Shown in pieces: positions 8,720 through 15,649 of a stretch of DNA of 29,011 bases; position 1 is the first letter of the stretch, and the number at the start of each line of letters is the position of its first letter. The stretch is from CAYMWF01 sp964394085 [NCBI: uncultured Gemmatimonadota bacterium] (lineage in GTDB: Bacteria > GCA-2686955 > CAYMWF01), in NCBI GenBank assembly GCA_964394085.1, contig CAYMWF010000059.1, positions 1-29,011 of the forward strand. The letters are read 5' to 3'. The translations under genes and the position numbers were made by a program. The notes beneath the pieces were generated by a model, which made no database searches, was not told where the DNA came from, and worked only from the letters and a program-made list of their open reading frames with translations.

Positions 8720-9218
8720 GTTAACCGGCCTGTGCATTCCGTCGGTCTCTACGGCGGAAACCGCTCAATCCTGCTGCACAAGCCGCCGTCCTTCATGCCG
8801 CTGCGGCCCGTTCCGATATGCCCGTGGCGGTAAAATCCTCAGCAGAAGCCGGAACCTGAAAAAGACCTGTTTTGGTTTTATGGATAGGCGACGTGAATCT
8901 TTTTTTTGCGACGCGACGCAGGAAGCATGGACTCTCATTCGGGTAGCGGGCATGCTTATGTAAAATTGGCAATCCGATTGACAATTTTACACGTTCACCG
9001 GAAGACTTGAAAAAAGGGGACGAGGAGGAAAGGGAGGAAAGGGGACAGGAAAGGGAACAGACCGATTTCTCAGAAATTCTGCAGGAGATCGTCGACTATT
9101 TACGAAGCCGTTTCCTTTCCGCTGAACTCGGATTCAGCGTCGGGGAATCAGGACAGGCACGCGAATCCGGAGTCCGGCGCCGGGGCGGCAGCTGCTGGCG
9201 TTCGCTTTTGAATGGGAT
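8720..9218. other. Gene-poor spacer with an AT-rich palindrome
   Basis: I see no convincing gene here. The stretch has an eight-T run at about 8899-8906, the palindrome at 8959-8991, and a purine-rich run of A and G at 9009-9055. A frame is open from a TTG at 9007 into the downstream hydrolase, but its translation is a string of charged residues (KKGDEEEREERGQEREQ) followed by Arg/Cys-rich sequence. I read this as non-coding leader or remnant DNA. Confidence 0.4.
8959..8991. repeat. Perfect 10-bp inverted repeat, possible operator
   Basis: TGTAAAATTG at 8959-8968 and CAATTTTACA at 8982-8991 are exact reverse complements across 13 bp. The spacer is itself partly symmetrical (AAT ccg ATT). The AT-rich arms and lack of a following T-run fit a dimeric regulator site better than a terminator. 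It is 228 bp before the -10 of the hydrolase gene. Confidence 0.55.
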
Positions 9219-9224
9219 TATAAT
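9196..9224 (+). promoter_or_regulatory. Candidate promoter for the CocE-family hydrolase
   Basis: A perfect TATAAT at 9219-9224 is preceded at 17-18 bp by a weak -35 (TGGCGT or CTGGCG). Transcription from about 9231 would rule out the TTG at 9007 as translation start and supports the GTG at 9286. Confidence 0.45.
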
Positions 9225-9253
9225 TCATGTCGTATCATGTTCCTTTATCAGCC

Positions 9254-9269
9254 GGTGTTTTCGAACACC
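9254..9269 (+). other. UUCG-capped hairpin in the leader of the hydrolase gene
   Basis: GGTGTT (9254-9259) pairs with AACACC (9264-9269) around TTCG, an extra-stable tetraloop. It ends just before the G-run (9272-9276) that serves as the likely ribosome site for the GTG at 9286, so it could influence initiation. Confidence 0.45.
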
Positions 9270-9285
9270 TCGGGGGTATCCGTCC

Positions 9286-11169
9286 GTGAAACAGGTTATA
9301 TCTGCAGCATGGATCCGAGTCGGAAAACATGGGGGAACCGGGTTGCGGGACGGCAGGAAGGTGCTTGTTGTCCTGTTGTTGATCTTCTGGGGCGGTACGG
9401 TCGTTTGGGCCGAGCGGGGGCCTTACCCGGTGTCGATACCGATGCGCGACGGCAGGTTTCTCGCCGCCGATGTCTACCTGCCCGATACCGGAGCTCCGCC
9501 GTACCCGGTGATCCTGATACAGACTCCTTATAACAGGCTGCTCTACCGTTTCGGCGACCTTCCGCTGGATACGGATGATTACGCCTGGGTGATAGTCGAC
9601 TGGCGCGGATTCTGGGGATCCATGGGGGCCTGGATACCGAACCCGAAATACGGCGAGGACGGGTTCGACTGCGTGGAATGGATAGCTTCTCAACCTCAGT
9701 GCAACGGATGTATCGGCACCTGGGGCGCGTCCGCCCTCGGGGTGGTCCAGTTCCAGACCGCCAGAGAGCATCCGCCTCACCTCAAGGCATGCGTCCCAAT
9801 CGTGGCCGATTCGCGCTTCAGCTACGGGCAATATTATCCCGGCGGAGTGTACCGAAAAGAATATGTCGAGATGCTCGACCTTCTCGGTTACGACCTTTCC
9901 GGCCTGATACTGGCCCACCCGACCCGGGACTGGTTCTGGATTCTGTCGGAGCTGCTCTCTGATTATCCGGGGGAGATCGAGGTCCCGATGCTGATCGAAG
10001 GGGGCTGGTACGACCTGTATACCACCGGGGTTCTTCATGGCTTTCGCCGCCTCTCCGAGGACGGGCACCCTTCTGTCAGGGACCTTCACCGGCTGCTCAT
10101 GGGACCGTGGGAGCATTCCGCCGTCGACCGTGTCGACCAGGGGGAGCTGACCTATCCGGAGGCTTCCGGCGCGGCGGCCCAGGCCGCCCTCGCCTTTCTC
10201 GATTACTGGGTGCTTGGCGATGGGATGGGGACGGCGGGCTCCGGCGGAACCGCAGCTGCGACCGCCCGTGGGACGGACGCCGGGGATTCCGCCGGCTGCG
10301 AAACAGCGGATGCCGCCGGACCCGAGCCGATCCGCGCCATGGATCCGGGGGCGACAGGAGCCGACGGCCGTGTGAACCTGTTCGATCCCGGTTCCCGGAC
10401 CTGGTTCGGCTGCGACGGATGGCCTCTCCCCGGCGTGGAGATCCATCCGCTTTACCTCAGGAGCGAAGGCAGGCTTCTTACATCGCCGCCCCCGCCCGGC
10501 GAAGCTTCCGACCCGTTTCCCTACGATCCCCGCGATCCTTCGCCCACGTGGGGAGGCGCCGTGCTGTCGCCGTGGATGAAGCACGGCCCCTGCGATCAGC
10601 GCGAGCCGGTCGAAGCGCGCGGCGACGTTCTCGTTTACACGACTCCGACCCTGCCTTTCGACCTGGCCCTGGCGGGTAAAACTGAAGCCGTGCTGTATGC
10701 ATCGTCCGACCGGGCCGACACCGATTTTATGGTGAGGCTTACGGATGTATACCCGGATGGAAGGTCGATGCTCGTGACGGATGCGGCGAGGAGGGGCAGG
10801 TTCAGGGACGGTTTCGGTAAAGAGAAACTCATGGAACCGGGAGAGATTTACGAAATTCGGGTGGAACTGTCGGAGCTGTTCTTCACCTTCCCGGCGGGAC
10901 ACCGGCTGCGCATCGACATCACCTCGTCGAACTATCCGCGCTTCGACCGGAACCTTAACAACGGAGGCGAGATGTATGCGCCCGGCGACACCCTGATCGC
11001 AACGAACCTCTGCTATCACGAGGAGGCTTATCCATCCCGCCTGCTTCTCCCGGTCCGGCCCGCCCCCAGGGTTGAGGATTCCACGGTCGCAGCCGGTTTC
11101 ATGCCGTTTCCGTTCCGTACAGAATGGCCCAGTATCCGACCCAGTGCCGGAGCGAAAAGGGAGCGGTGA
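9286..11169 (+). CDS. Secreted CocE/NonD-family hydrolase (X-Pro dipeptidyl-peptidase type alpha/beta hydrolase)
   Basis: The core begins with RGPYPVSIPMRDGRFLAADV and VILIQTPYNR, typical of the CocE/PepX family (S15). The nucleophile serine is in GTWGASALGVVQF. The aspartate is probably in GGWYDLYTTG and the histidine in GPWEHSAV, so the triad is complete. The C-terminal third is the jelly-roll of the family (TEAVLYASSDRADTDFMVRL, then FPAGHRLRIDITSSNYPRFD). Known members hydrolyse esters, amides or X-Pro peptides. A Gly/Ala/Thr-rich insertion of about 40 residues (codons around 10224-10340) separates the two halves and has lower complexity than the rest. The GTG at 9286 gives an N-terminus with a hydrophobic segment (VLVVLLLIFWGGTVVWA), presumed a signal peptide. 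The frame is open up to a TTG at 9007. The gene ends inside the 3' end of the convergent Memo-family gene (71-bp overlap). Confidence 0.86.
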   Translation: MKQVISAAWIRVGKHGGTGLRDGRKVLVVLLLIFWGGTVVWAERGPYPVSIPMRDGRFLAADVYLPDTGAPPYPVILIQTPYNRLLYRFGDLPLDTDDYAWVIVDWRGFWGSMGAWIPNPKYGEDGFDCVEWIASQPQCNGCIGTWGASALGVVQFQTAREHPPHLKACVPIVADSRFSYGQYYPGGVYRKEYVEMLDLLGYDLSGLILAHPTRDWFWILSELLSDYPGEIEVPMLIEGGWYDLYTTGVLHGFRRLSEDGHPSVRDLHRLLMGPWEHSAVDRVDQGELTYPEASGAAAQAALAFLDYWVLGDGMGTAGSGGTAAATARGTDAGDSAGCETADAAGPEPIRAMDPGATGADGRVNLFDPGSRTWFGCDGWPLPGVEIHPLYLRSEGRLLTSPPPPGEASDPFPYDPRDPSPTWGGAVLSPWMKHGPCDQREPVEARGDVLVYTTPTLPFDLALAGKTEAVLYASSDRADTDFMVRLTDVYPDGRSMLVTDAARRGRFRDGFGKEKLMEPGEIYEIRVELSELFFTFPAGHRLRIDITSSNYPRFDRNLNNGGEMYAPGDTLIATNLCYHEEAYPSRLLLPVRPAPRVEDSTVAAGFMPFPFRTEWPSIRPSAGAKRER

Positions 11170-12166
11170 TGCCGAGCCCATCGACACTAACCGGGAGCAC
11201 CCCGGCTGAAAAGCTGTCTGAATACCTCAGGGGCACCCCGACCAGGGGAGCGCCGGCCGTGCGCCGGGTGACGGCGGCCGCGGCGAGAAGGCCGAAAGGC
11301 ACCGAATAGCGTCCGCACCAGGTCATCTCTTCGGCGGCGAACCTTTCCGAAAGCCGTTCGACCTTCGATTCGGTGATCTCTCCGGCCAGGAGCGTTTCTC
11401 CGATCTCCTTATCTCTCCCGGTTCCCAGCCGGTGGCCTTTCGAGTCGACCCCGAACGGCGAGTGATTGAAATCAGGCCCGTAATGGGTGGCGTCCACCGA
11501 AATAAGCATCGAAATTCCGTCGCCCGGTGCAAGATCATTCTCCTTCATGTAATCGCAGATTACGTCGGCCAGCGCAGTCGCGTTCGTCTTCATTTCACCG
11601 AATTGCCTCCCTGCGACGATGACAGGAAGGATCTTCACCCGGGGATTGTAATACTGGAGAAGCGGAAGCATACCTTCGATCGAATGCTCCCGTTCATGGA
11701 TTTCGTCGCTCACGCCGCACAGGCTTTCGCCCAGTTGCTCGAGGATATGGTTCCTCAGGCGGACGTCCACGGCGATGGCTCCGCCCGCCGCACCGGTTCC
11801 GCCCGCCGTACCGGTTCCGCCCGCCGCACCGGTTCCCTCCGCCGATTGCCACCTTTCGAAGCCGTCCAGGATGAGCGGCTTTACACTCTCGCCCGTTTCC
11901 AGCCTCGCCCGGCGGTGCATGACACCGAAAATGATCACGGTTTCGGCCCGCGCCACGGCCGGAATCACGTGAAGCGCGATTCCGCCCGAATAGAGATGGT
12001 CGTCATGAGGGCATACGGCGGCGATCGCGTCGATTCGCGCCGCCAGCTTCCGCGACCGCGCCAGCCGCTCGCCCTCGAGCCTTTCGCCCGCCCGCACGAT
12101 TTCTTCGACCTGGCCCGGCTCGGTGCAGTAGCCCGTCACATCGTATACTTTTCTCGTTCGCTCCAA
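11099..12166 (-). CDS. Memo-family protein (AmmeMemoRadiSam system protein B type)
   Basis: The start is a TTG at 12166 with GGAG about 8 bp upstream. The protein shows the Memo scaffold: PHDDHLYSGG (usually PHAGYxYSG), VIIFGVMHR, EREHSIEGMLPLLQYYNP, VKILPVIVAG, and DATHYGPDF (usually DxSHYG). The metal-binding His in these blocks are kept, though the first block is atypical. Members often sit beside AMMECR1 and radical SAM genes and act in an unknown redox or metal pathway; neither partner is next to this gene. An 18-bp tandem repeat inserts Gly/Thr/Ala-rich sequence (GTGAAG-type units) after FERWQSAE. The last 71 bp overlap antisense with the end of the hydrolase gene, which is unusual for two otherwise normal genes. 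Confidence 0.85.
   Translation of the reverse strand: MERTRKVYDVTGYCTEPGQVEEIVRAGERLEGERLARSRKLAARIDAIAAVCPHDDHLYSGGIALHVIPAVARAETVIIFGVMHRRARLETGESVKPLILDGFERWQSAEGTGAAGGTGTAGGTGAAGGAIAVDVRLRNHILEQLGESLCGVSDEIHEREHSIEGMLPLLQYYNPRVKILPVIVAGRQFGEMKTNATALADVICDYMKENDLAPGDGISMLISVDATHYGPDFNHSPFGVDSKGHRLGTGRDKEIGETLLAGEITESKVERLSERFAAEEMTWCGRYSVPFGLLAAAAVTRRTAGAPLVGVPLRYSDSFSAGVLPVSVDGLGITAPFSLRHWVGYWAILYGTETA
11781..11834. repeat. 18-bp in-frame tandem repeat, three units
   Basis: Three consecutive units of CCGCCCGCCGCACCGGTT, the middle one with a single C-to-T change, lie inside the Memo-family gene. They encode repeated GTGAAG-type hexapeptides in a loop, and a decayed fourth unit follows. 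Unit number could vary between strains. Confidence 0.88.
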
Positions 12167-12518
12167 AGTCTTCTCCGGTTTTGCAGTTCGAAACCCGCCA
12201 TTTCGCCTGAGTATATAAAAATCGATCGAACAAGTCCAGAAATGGCAGGCGGTTCAAGTTTCAGCGGGAAATGCAACGGATCGATCGGTGGCTTTCGGGG
12301 GATTTCAAACTCCGTGCCGCGGACATGCGGATGGAGCTTCGGACAATGACCGGGGAATTGCCGTAGAGGCTTCCGAACCTGGCCCGGCTGAGTTCTGCCC
12401 GCTTGACAGGAGTCGCGTGTAACATTAGAGTTCACCGGCGGTTGTGGAAACCGGCGCTACCAGCGCGAGTATCAGGACATTTTTTCGGAAATTCGAGCTT
12501 TTTTGACAGGCAGGTGGA
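12167..12518. other. Divergent intergenic region between Memo-family and methyltransferase genes
   Basis: This 352-bp gap holds the plus-strand promoter at 12403-12431. It also has an AT-rich patch around 12215-12222 (TATATAAA) that could carry the minus-strand promoter of the Memo-family gene, though no clear -35 is seen. Open frames here do not look like proteins. Confidence 0.4.
12403..12431 (+). promoter_or_regulatory. Sigma70-type promoter for the stand-alone methyltransferase
   Basis: A perfect TTGACA at 12403-12408 is followed after exactly 17 bp by TAGAGT at 12426-12431 (4/6). It would start transcription near 12438, about 80 nt before the ATG at 12519. Confidence 0.65.
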
Positions 12519-13280
12519 ATGAAAACACGACATGATGTCGACAGGAGCAATGTTCAATCGCATTTTACGGCGAGAGCGGCGCGATACGATAATTCGAGCA
12601 GGTGGTGCACCGACCGGCGGCTGCTCGAGAAGATTTTCGAATGCCTCTCTCCCGGGCCGGACGACCGGGTGCTGGACATTGCCTGCGGCACGGGCCTCGT
12701 CGCCGAAGTCTTCAGGGGCAGGGTGGGGAGCGTCGTCGGCATCGACATGAACGAGGCCATGTTCAGCAGGGGCCTCGGCCACCTGGATCACATGGTCAAC
12801 TCCATCTGCGAGAAGCTCCCTTTCAAGAACGGCGTTTTCGAAAAAACGGTGGAGCGGCAGGGGATACAGTTCATGAACGCGGAAGCCGCCGTTTCGGAGA
12901 TGGCCAGGGTAACCCGCCCGGGCGGCCGGATCTGCCTGGTCCAGTTATGCGCATACGATCAGGACGACCGGGACGAGTATTTCGAGATACTCCGCCTGAG
13001 AAACCCCGCGAGACGCAACTTCTTCACAAGGAACGATCTTGAAACGCTGCTCGAAGACGCGGGATGCGCGGATATCCTCGTTCACGATTTCTTCACCGAG
13101 GAGGACGTCGACATGTGGTCGGATCACGGCGCCATCGAAGAGTCGAGCAGGGAAGGAATCCGCGAAGTCTACCGCTCGGCTTCCGAAGGTTTCAGAAAAC
13201 GCCACGCCGTAAGCGTGGGGGACAACGGCAGAATAGTCGACCGTATGCTTTTCGGCATCGCCCACGGAACTATTCCCTGA
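12519..13280 (+). CDS. SAM-dependent class I methyltransferase, sister of the GyrB-fused one
   Basis: The protein has 253 residues. Its motif I is VLDIACGTGLVAEVF, followed by VVGIDMNEAM (acidic residue for the SAM ribose), the substrate-facing LPFKNGVFEKTVERQG, and ARVTRPGGRICLVQ. Outside the core it shares features with residues 415-666 of the GyrB fusion. Both have an N-terminal block F..RA..(Y/W)..S..W.TD before motif I and a C-terminal block of the type DVDMWSDHGAIEESSREGIR, followed by a short beta tail. The two are thus paralogues of one subfamily, probably acting on small molecules. It has its own promoter and converges on the minus-strand cluster. Its last codons overlap the duplicated tail of the amidinotransferase gene. 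Substrate unknown. Confidence 0.87.
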   Translation: MKTRHDVDRSNVQSHFTARAARYDNSSRWCTDRRLLEKIFECLSPGPDDRVLDIACGTGLVAEVFRGRVGSVVGIDMNEAMFSRGLGHLDHMVNSICEKLPFKNGVFEKTVERQGIQFMNAEAAVSEMARVTRPGGRICLVQLCAYDQDDRDEYFEILRLRNPARRNFFTRNDLETLLEDAGCADILVHDFFTEEDVDMWSDHGAIEESSREGIREVYRSASEGFRKRHAVSVGDNGRIVDRMLFGIAHGTIP

Positions 13281-13381
13281 GCAGTATCCCCGTGACGCAG
13301 CTCGTGGCGCCCGCCTCTTTCCGGCGTCATTCCCTGAGCAGGATCCCTGTGACGCATCCCGGGCCGCCCGCCGCTTTCAGG
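13273..13381. repeat. 52-bp tandem direct repeat of the amidinotransferase 3' end
   Basis: Positions 13273-13324 and 13330-13381 match at 44 of 52 bases by my count, with an offset of 57 bp (19 codons). The right copy is the true end of the amidinotransferase gene (ending GGPGCVTGILLRE and TGA). The left copy continues in the same frame past that TGA and reads RKEAGATSCVTGILLRE then TAG. Differences within the conserved core are synonymous. The left copy overlaps the last codons of the convergent methyltransferase gene. Confidence 0.88.
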
Positions 13382-14304
13382 TATTCAGACATCTCAGCCT
13401 CGAAAACCTCGATTCCCCGCTTCCGGTAGGTTTCCCTGATTCCGGGGCATCCGGAAGGCATGAGCAGGCGCCCGTCTCCGAGAGAAACGAAATTCATACC
13501 GCGTCCATCGTCCAGCTCGGCCGAGGGTTGAAGCTCGATGGTTTCGATTCCCCGTTCCTGGAGCAGCTCCGCCAGCCCGGTCGAGAACTTGCCGCCGTGA
13601 ACCGCGGCGAGGTTTGTGTCGATGAAGTTGACGATGCCGAGCAGGTGCTGCACCCCGGGCGGCAGCGGAATTGCCAGCATTTCGACGCCCATCGAATCGA
13701 GCAGCCCCCCGAGCTGCCGGGCGCCCTCGGCGTTGGTTCGTATCCCGGTGCCGAGGAGCACCGTATCGCCGTCCAGCCAGAGGGCGTCGGCCCCCTCGAA
13801 AGTTCCGCATCCGCGCGGAGCCATTATTATCGGAACGCCGATGCCGGCCAGCGCTTCCGCGGCGAACCGCTCCTCACCCGCTCTCTGCTCCGACGCGGGG
13901 CGGGCCAGGACGATGCCCTCGGGAGTGGCCCAGAAAAGGTCCCGCATGAAGATGAAGTTCGGCGGAGGCGGGGCGGGGGGGGGCCAGAGGTGAACCGTGA
14001 CCCCGAGCGATTCGTATAGCCCGGCCAGCGCCGAAGCCTGTTTGCGGAGTTTCGGCAGGTCCGGCTTCTCCAGCATGAGGTATCGTCCAGGCGGACCGGT
14101 GAACTCGATCTCGCTGCCTGGCAGGGCGAGCAGCACCTCCTTCAGGCGGCCCGTTTCGGAGGAGCATCCGCACCTGCGCCAGATTTTCCCGTCCGCGACT
14201 TCCGAGGCCAGGCTTTCTTCGCGCCGGCGCCAGCCGGGCCCGCCGTACGTGGAGGGGATCCCGCCGCCGGCGGAATCAGATCCATCCTTCAGGTTTGAAT
14301 TCAT
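13327..14304 (-). CDS. Amidinotransferase / dimethylarginine dimethylaminohydrolase-like enzyme
   Basis: The 325-residue protein belongs to the guanidino-modifying superfamily (arginine deiminase, DDAH, glycine amidinotransferase). It has NFIFMRDLFWATPEGIVLARP and a GEE block, the substrate-binding TFEGADALWLDG (E170, D173), the catalytic His H220 in GVQHLLGIVNFIDT, and the nucleophile Cys C317 in GGPGCVTG near the end. The set is complete, so it should be active. It may hydrolyse a guanidine or transfer an amidino group; the sequence does not decide. The first ~40 residues are low-complexity Gly/Ser and may be partly spurious. The ATG at 14304 overlaps the sulfotransferase upstream by 29 bp and has GGAG about 10 bp before it. 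It is the last gene of the minus-strand cluster. Its end is tandemly duplicated beyond the stop. Confidence 0.87.
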   Translation of the reverse strand: MNSNLKDGSDSAGGGIPSTYGGPGWRRREESLASEVADGKIWRRCGCSSETGRLKEVLLALPGSEIEFTGPPGRYLMLEKPDLPKLRKQASALAGLYESLGVTVHLWPPPAPPPPNFIFMRDLFWATPEGIVLARPASEQRAGEERFAAEALAGIGVPIIMAPRGCGTFEGADALWLDGDTVLLGTGIRTNAEGARQLGGLLDSMGVEMLAIPLPPGVQHLLGIVNFIDTNLAAVHGGKFSTGLAELLQERGIETIELQPSAELDDGRGMNFVSLGDGRLLMPSGCPGIRETYRKRGIEVFEAEMSEYLKAAGGPGCVTGILLRE

Positions 14305-15649
14305 ATCCGAGTTTCTCCGTGGTTTCCCTTATCCGGGGATCTGCGAGAACGGGCGCCAGGAGAGCGGCTTTTCTGAACCAGCGTTTCTGACGGGGCCTGC
14401 AGGTGGCCATCACCGGCGGCAGCTCTCCGCGGACCGCGTCGACCAGCGGTTTTTTATCTACCCCCAGCCATCCGGCCACCCGCGATACGGCTCCGACACG
14501 GGTTTCGACGGGGCCGATTATATCCTCGAACGGAATTCTCAACGATTCCGTGCGGGTCGATTCGAGAAACCCGAGAACGGCGTCGTGGGCCGATCGCCAC
14601 AAAAAACCGCACAGGTTTTCGAGTCTCGTTTCCGTCCGGTCCTCCCACCCGGGCGGAAGGTCGAACTTCCACCACGACCGTCCCCAGGCGGGATACAGGT
14701 CCGAGTATCCCCTGATATCGAGCCTGCGGTCAAGTTTCTGAGAGTAGAAGCCGTTATACCGCCATCCGTCGTAGAGGCCGTTTATCGAAGCGGCGGGGTT
14801 CCTGGCGAGGTGCAGGACTCTGAACCGCGCGCCCCGGAAGAGCCGCCTGAGAAATTCGAGGCGGTAAGCGTTGCCCGGTGTCTTGATTACAAGCGGCAGG
14901 CGCTCGGCAGAGTCGGCTGATGCCGGCCGCCACGGGCTAATCGGGACGAAGGGCGGCTCTTCGATTATGAACGAGGACGGCGGCCCCTGCCGCGGGGTGA
15001 TGCCGGGGTTGATTCCGGCGATGATATCCGGGTTCAGATCGTAGTAATGCGGATCGACATCCGGATAACGGGCGGCTATACCTGCGAGAAATACATTGTG
15101 GAATATCTGCGTATCTGCGAAAGCGCCTTTTTCCCAGGAATAGTCGCGCCGCAGTTTCCCGAAGGATGCTTCGACGATGGGGCGGATCGAGCCCGGTTCG
15201 AACCGGATGTCGGGCCACTGGATCGTGAGCCTCCGTTCGAGACTGTCCGAAAAGCGGCTGAAAGCCTCCGGATCGTTCAGATCGATATCGGCCGCGGAGC
15301 CGGCGTCCAGCGACATTTCCCTTTCGAGGATCCGCCGCCGCCCGGGGTCGAGGTTTTCCGCGTGGGAGGCGGTCAATTCATCGGAGCCGGAGCCGCTGCC
15401 GGGGTAGGTCAAACCGGCCAGTTGCAGAAACGGGTTGATTTCTCCCCTGAAATGGAGGAGCCCGGGCGATTCCCTCAGAATCTCCGTGAAGATGCTCGAC
15501 CCGCCCCTGGAACTGGATGCGATAACCACCACATCCTTCACTCTGTTCAGGAATTGCGGAACGTGCCGGCGGTTTCCGCTTTTGTTTTCGAGGGCTTCGA
15601 GCACTCTCCGGAGACCGCCCGCCGGGATATCGTTTTTCTGTTTTATCAA
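14276..15649 (-). CDS. Sulfotransferase-like protein (second of two)
   Basis: The 5'-phosphosulfate loop reads VVVIASSSRGGSSIFTEIL. The 3'-phosphate block reads VLHLARNPAASINGLYDGW, with the expected Arg and Ser. An EEPPF.PISPW region and a large insert of over 200 residues lie between the two. This fits PAPS-dependent sulfotransferases that sulfate small molecules, in a longer variant (about 457 residues). I choose the TTG at 15649 because it overlaps the stop of the preceding gene as TTGA and has GGGGGAGCAGG directly upstream. An ATG at 15727 in the same frame would overlap the previous gene by 82 bp and lacks a ribosome site. It shares little with the first sulfotransferase beyond the PAPS motifs, so the two probably act on different acceptors or positions. 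Loss of sulfation activity cannot be excluded. Confidence 0.83.
   Translation of the reverse strand: MIKQKNDIPAGGLRRVLEALENKSGNRRHVPQFLNRVKDVVVIASSSRGGSSIFTEILRESPGLLHFRGEINPFLQLAGLTYPGSGSGSDELTASHAENLDPGRRRILEREMSLDAGSAADIDLNDPEAFSRFSDSLERRLTIQWPDIRFEPGSIRPIVEASFGKLRRDYSWEKGAFADTQIFHNVFLAGIAARYPDVDPHYYDLNPDIIAGINPGITPRQGPPSSFIIEEPPFVPISPWRPASADSAERLPLVIKTPGNAYRLEFLRRLFRGARFRVLHLARNPAASINGLYDGWRYNGFYSQKLDRRLDIRGYSDLYPAWGRSWWKFDLPPGWEDRTETRLENLCGFLWRSAHDAVLGFLESTRTESLRIPFEDIIGPVETRVGAVSRVAGWLGVDKKPLVDAVRGELPPVMATCRPRQKRWFRKAALLAPVLADPRIRETTEKLGYEFKPEGWI

Noticed and set aside
9235-11187. Minus-strand open frame of 650 codons opposite the CocE-family hydrolase.
   Set aside because: The plus strand carries a motif-complete hydrolase. 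The minus frame is a GC-rich shadow without recognisable domains.
11432-12349. Plus-strand open frame of 305 codons opposite the Memo-family gene.
   Set aside because: The translation is Arg/His-rich with no family signal, while the opposite strand has clear Memo motifs.
12136-12435. Minus-strand frame of 99 codons upstream of the Memo-family gene.
   Set aside because: It overlaps the Memo-family start in another frame and has no ribosome site or recognisable features.
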